NCBI GenBank assembly: GCA_039519185.1
Contig: CM076846.1
Coordinates: 182,451,068 to 182,515,067, forward strand
Reading direction: 5' to 3'
DNA: 64,000 bases
Source of the DNA: Astragalus membranaceus
Lineage: Eukaryota; Streptophyta; Magnoliopsida; Fabales; Fabaceae
Both the position numbers and the translations under genes were made by a program. Numbering within the stretch: position 1 is the stretch's first letter; each line of letters begins with the position of its first letter. Below the pieces are notes generated by a model that saw only the letters and a program-made list of their open reading frames with translations, was not told where the DNA came from and searched no databases. Shown here piece by piece: positions 63,124 through 64,000 of this stretch.

Positions 63124-64000
63124 GCCAGCGCACTACCTTTAATTGCTTTCTGAGTGACATATAGGAGATCATATTCTGATAGCTGCATTTGCCAGCGGGC
63201 AAGTCTCCCTGTAAGTGCGGGCTTCTCGAAGATATACTTGATAGGATCCATTTTAGATACCAACCAAGTAGTGTGACTTAGCATGTACTGCCTCAGACGA
63301 CGAGCAGCCCAAGCTAGAGCACAACAAGTCTTTTCTAGCAGTGAGTACCTTGTCTCGCAGTCAGTGAATTTCTTGCTCAAATAGTAAATGGCATGCTCTT
63401 TCTTCCCAGATTCATCATGTTGCCCTAACATGCAACCCATTGAGCTGTCTAGCACGGTTAGGTACAGGATCAGAGGTCTACCGGGTACAGGAGGCATTAA
63501 AATAGGCGGATTCTGCAGGTACTTCTTAATCTTCTCGAAAGCCTCTTGGCAATCATCATTCCACTTAGTCTCTTGATTCTTGCACAGCAATTTGAAAATC
63601 GGCTCACATGTGGCAGTTAACTGGAAGATAAACCTGGAAATGTAGTTCAGTCTTCCGAGAAAACCCCGAATTTCTTTTTCTGTCTTAGGAGTAGGCATCT
63701 CGAGAATTGCACGCACTTTATCTGGGTCAACCTCTATCCCCTTTTGACTGACAATAAACCCCAATAGTTTTCCTGATCTCACCCCAAAGGTGCATTTAGC
63801 CGGATTTAACCTGAGCTTGAACTTTCTCAACCGTTCAAAGAGTTTCCGCAAATTAACGACGTGCTCTTCATCTGTTCTGGACTTTGCGATCATATCGTCC
63901 ACGTACACCTCAATCTCTTTGTGCATCATATCGTGGAACAACGTGACCATAGCTCTTTGGTAAGTAGCGCCGGCATTCTTCAACCCAAACGGCATGACCT
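63124..64000 (-). CDS. Tat E pol, first part: reverse transcriptase and first RNase H
   Basis: On the minus strand the frame enters at the window edge with MPFGLKNAGATYQRAMVTLF, YVDD near 63,900, the connection (LNPAKCTFGVRSGKLLGFIV, KEIRGFLGRLNYISRFI) and RNase H (YYLSKKFTDCETRYSLLEK), then the tether KAIKGSALA where Athila F interrupts it. The reading continues at 50,336 once the 12.8-kb insert and one GCCAG are ignored. No stop is seen. Codons beyond the insert junction (63,024-63,123) read into the LTR and are not part of the gene. Confidence 0.9.

Overview
The window is plant nuclear DNA, most probably from a legume (Fabaceae) with a large, repeat-rich genome. The evidence is tRNA-type SINEs, a Ty1/copia element, several Ty3/gypsy Tat and Athila elements, CACTA and Mutator-like DNA transposons, a plant LINE and a fragment of endogenous pararetrovirus. 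I see no ordinary single-copy host gene. The legume assignment rests on the mix and look of the repeats and is an inference.

Left part (1-12,700): AT-rich intergenic DNA peppered with small insertions. These are a 5S rRNA/SINE chimera (532-717), a 459-bp terminal-inverted-repeat element (1,023-1,481), a 3.28-kb Mutator-like element carrying a decayed plant-mobile-domain gene and an unknown convergent ORF (1,610-4,886), and four more SINEs. Simple repeats fill some of the gaps.

Middle part (12,700-24,343): a copia element whose 5' LTR was split by a 2.05-kb solo LTR and whose interior was deleted from gag into the 3' LTR. It is bracketed by a ~315-bp direct repeat that runs into a broken pararetroviral reverse transcriptase, followed by a frameshifted Tat element.

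Right part (24,344-64,000): a deep nest of insertions. Athila B sits in Tat A. CACTA (26,284-35,456, TSD AAT) sits in the gag of B. A non-autonomous Athila C sits in the CACTA, and Tat-type DNA with tandem arrays sits in the LTR of C. A truncated LINE lies against the gag remnant of B. A coding-free LTR element (LARD, minus strand) sits in the LINE. Tat E (minus strand) sits in the right LTR of the LARD. A complete Athila F (50,337-63,123) sits in the pol gene of E, with TSD GCCAG, LTRs that read as identical, an open 1,898-codon gag-pol and a 704-codon third ORF.

The most interesting pattern is that many of these elements carry their own short palindromic motif in many irregularly spaced copies, often just upstream of the LTR TATA box. 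TAATCGATTA occurs in the U3 of both the copia element and Tat E, which are unrelated superfamilies. A GACGTTATAACGTC-type motif is scattered through all of Athila F, including its coding regions. A second pattern is a pair of small hairpins conserved between Athila C and F, with a compensatory base-pair change in one and a wobble-preserving change in the other.
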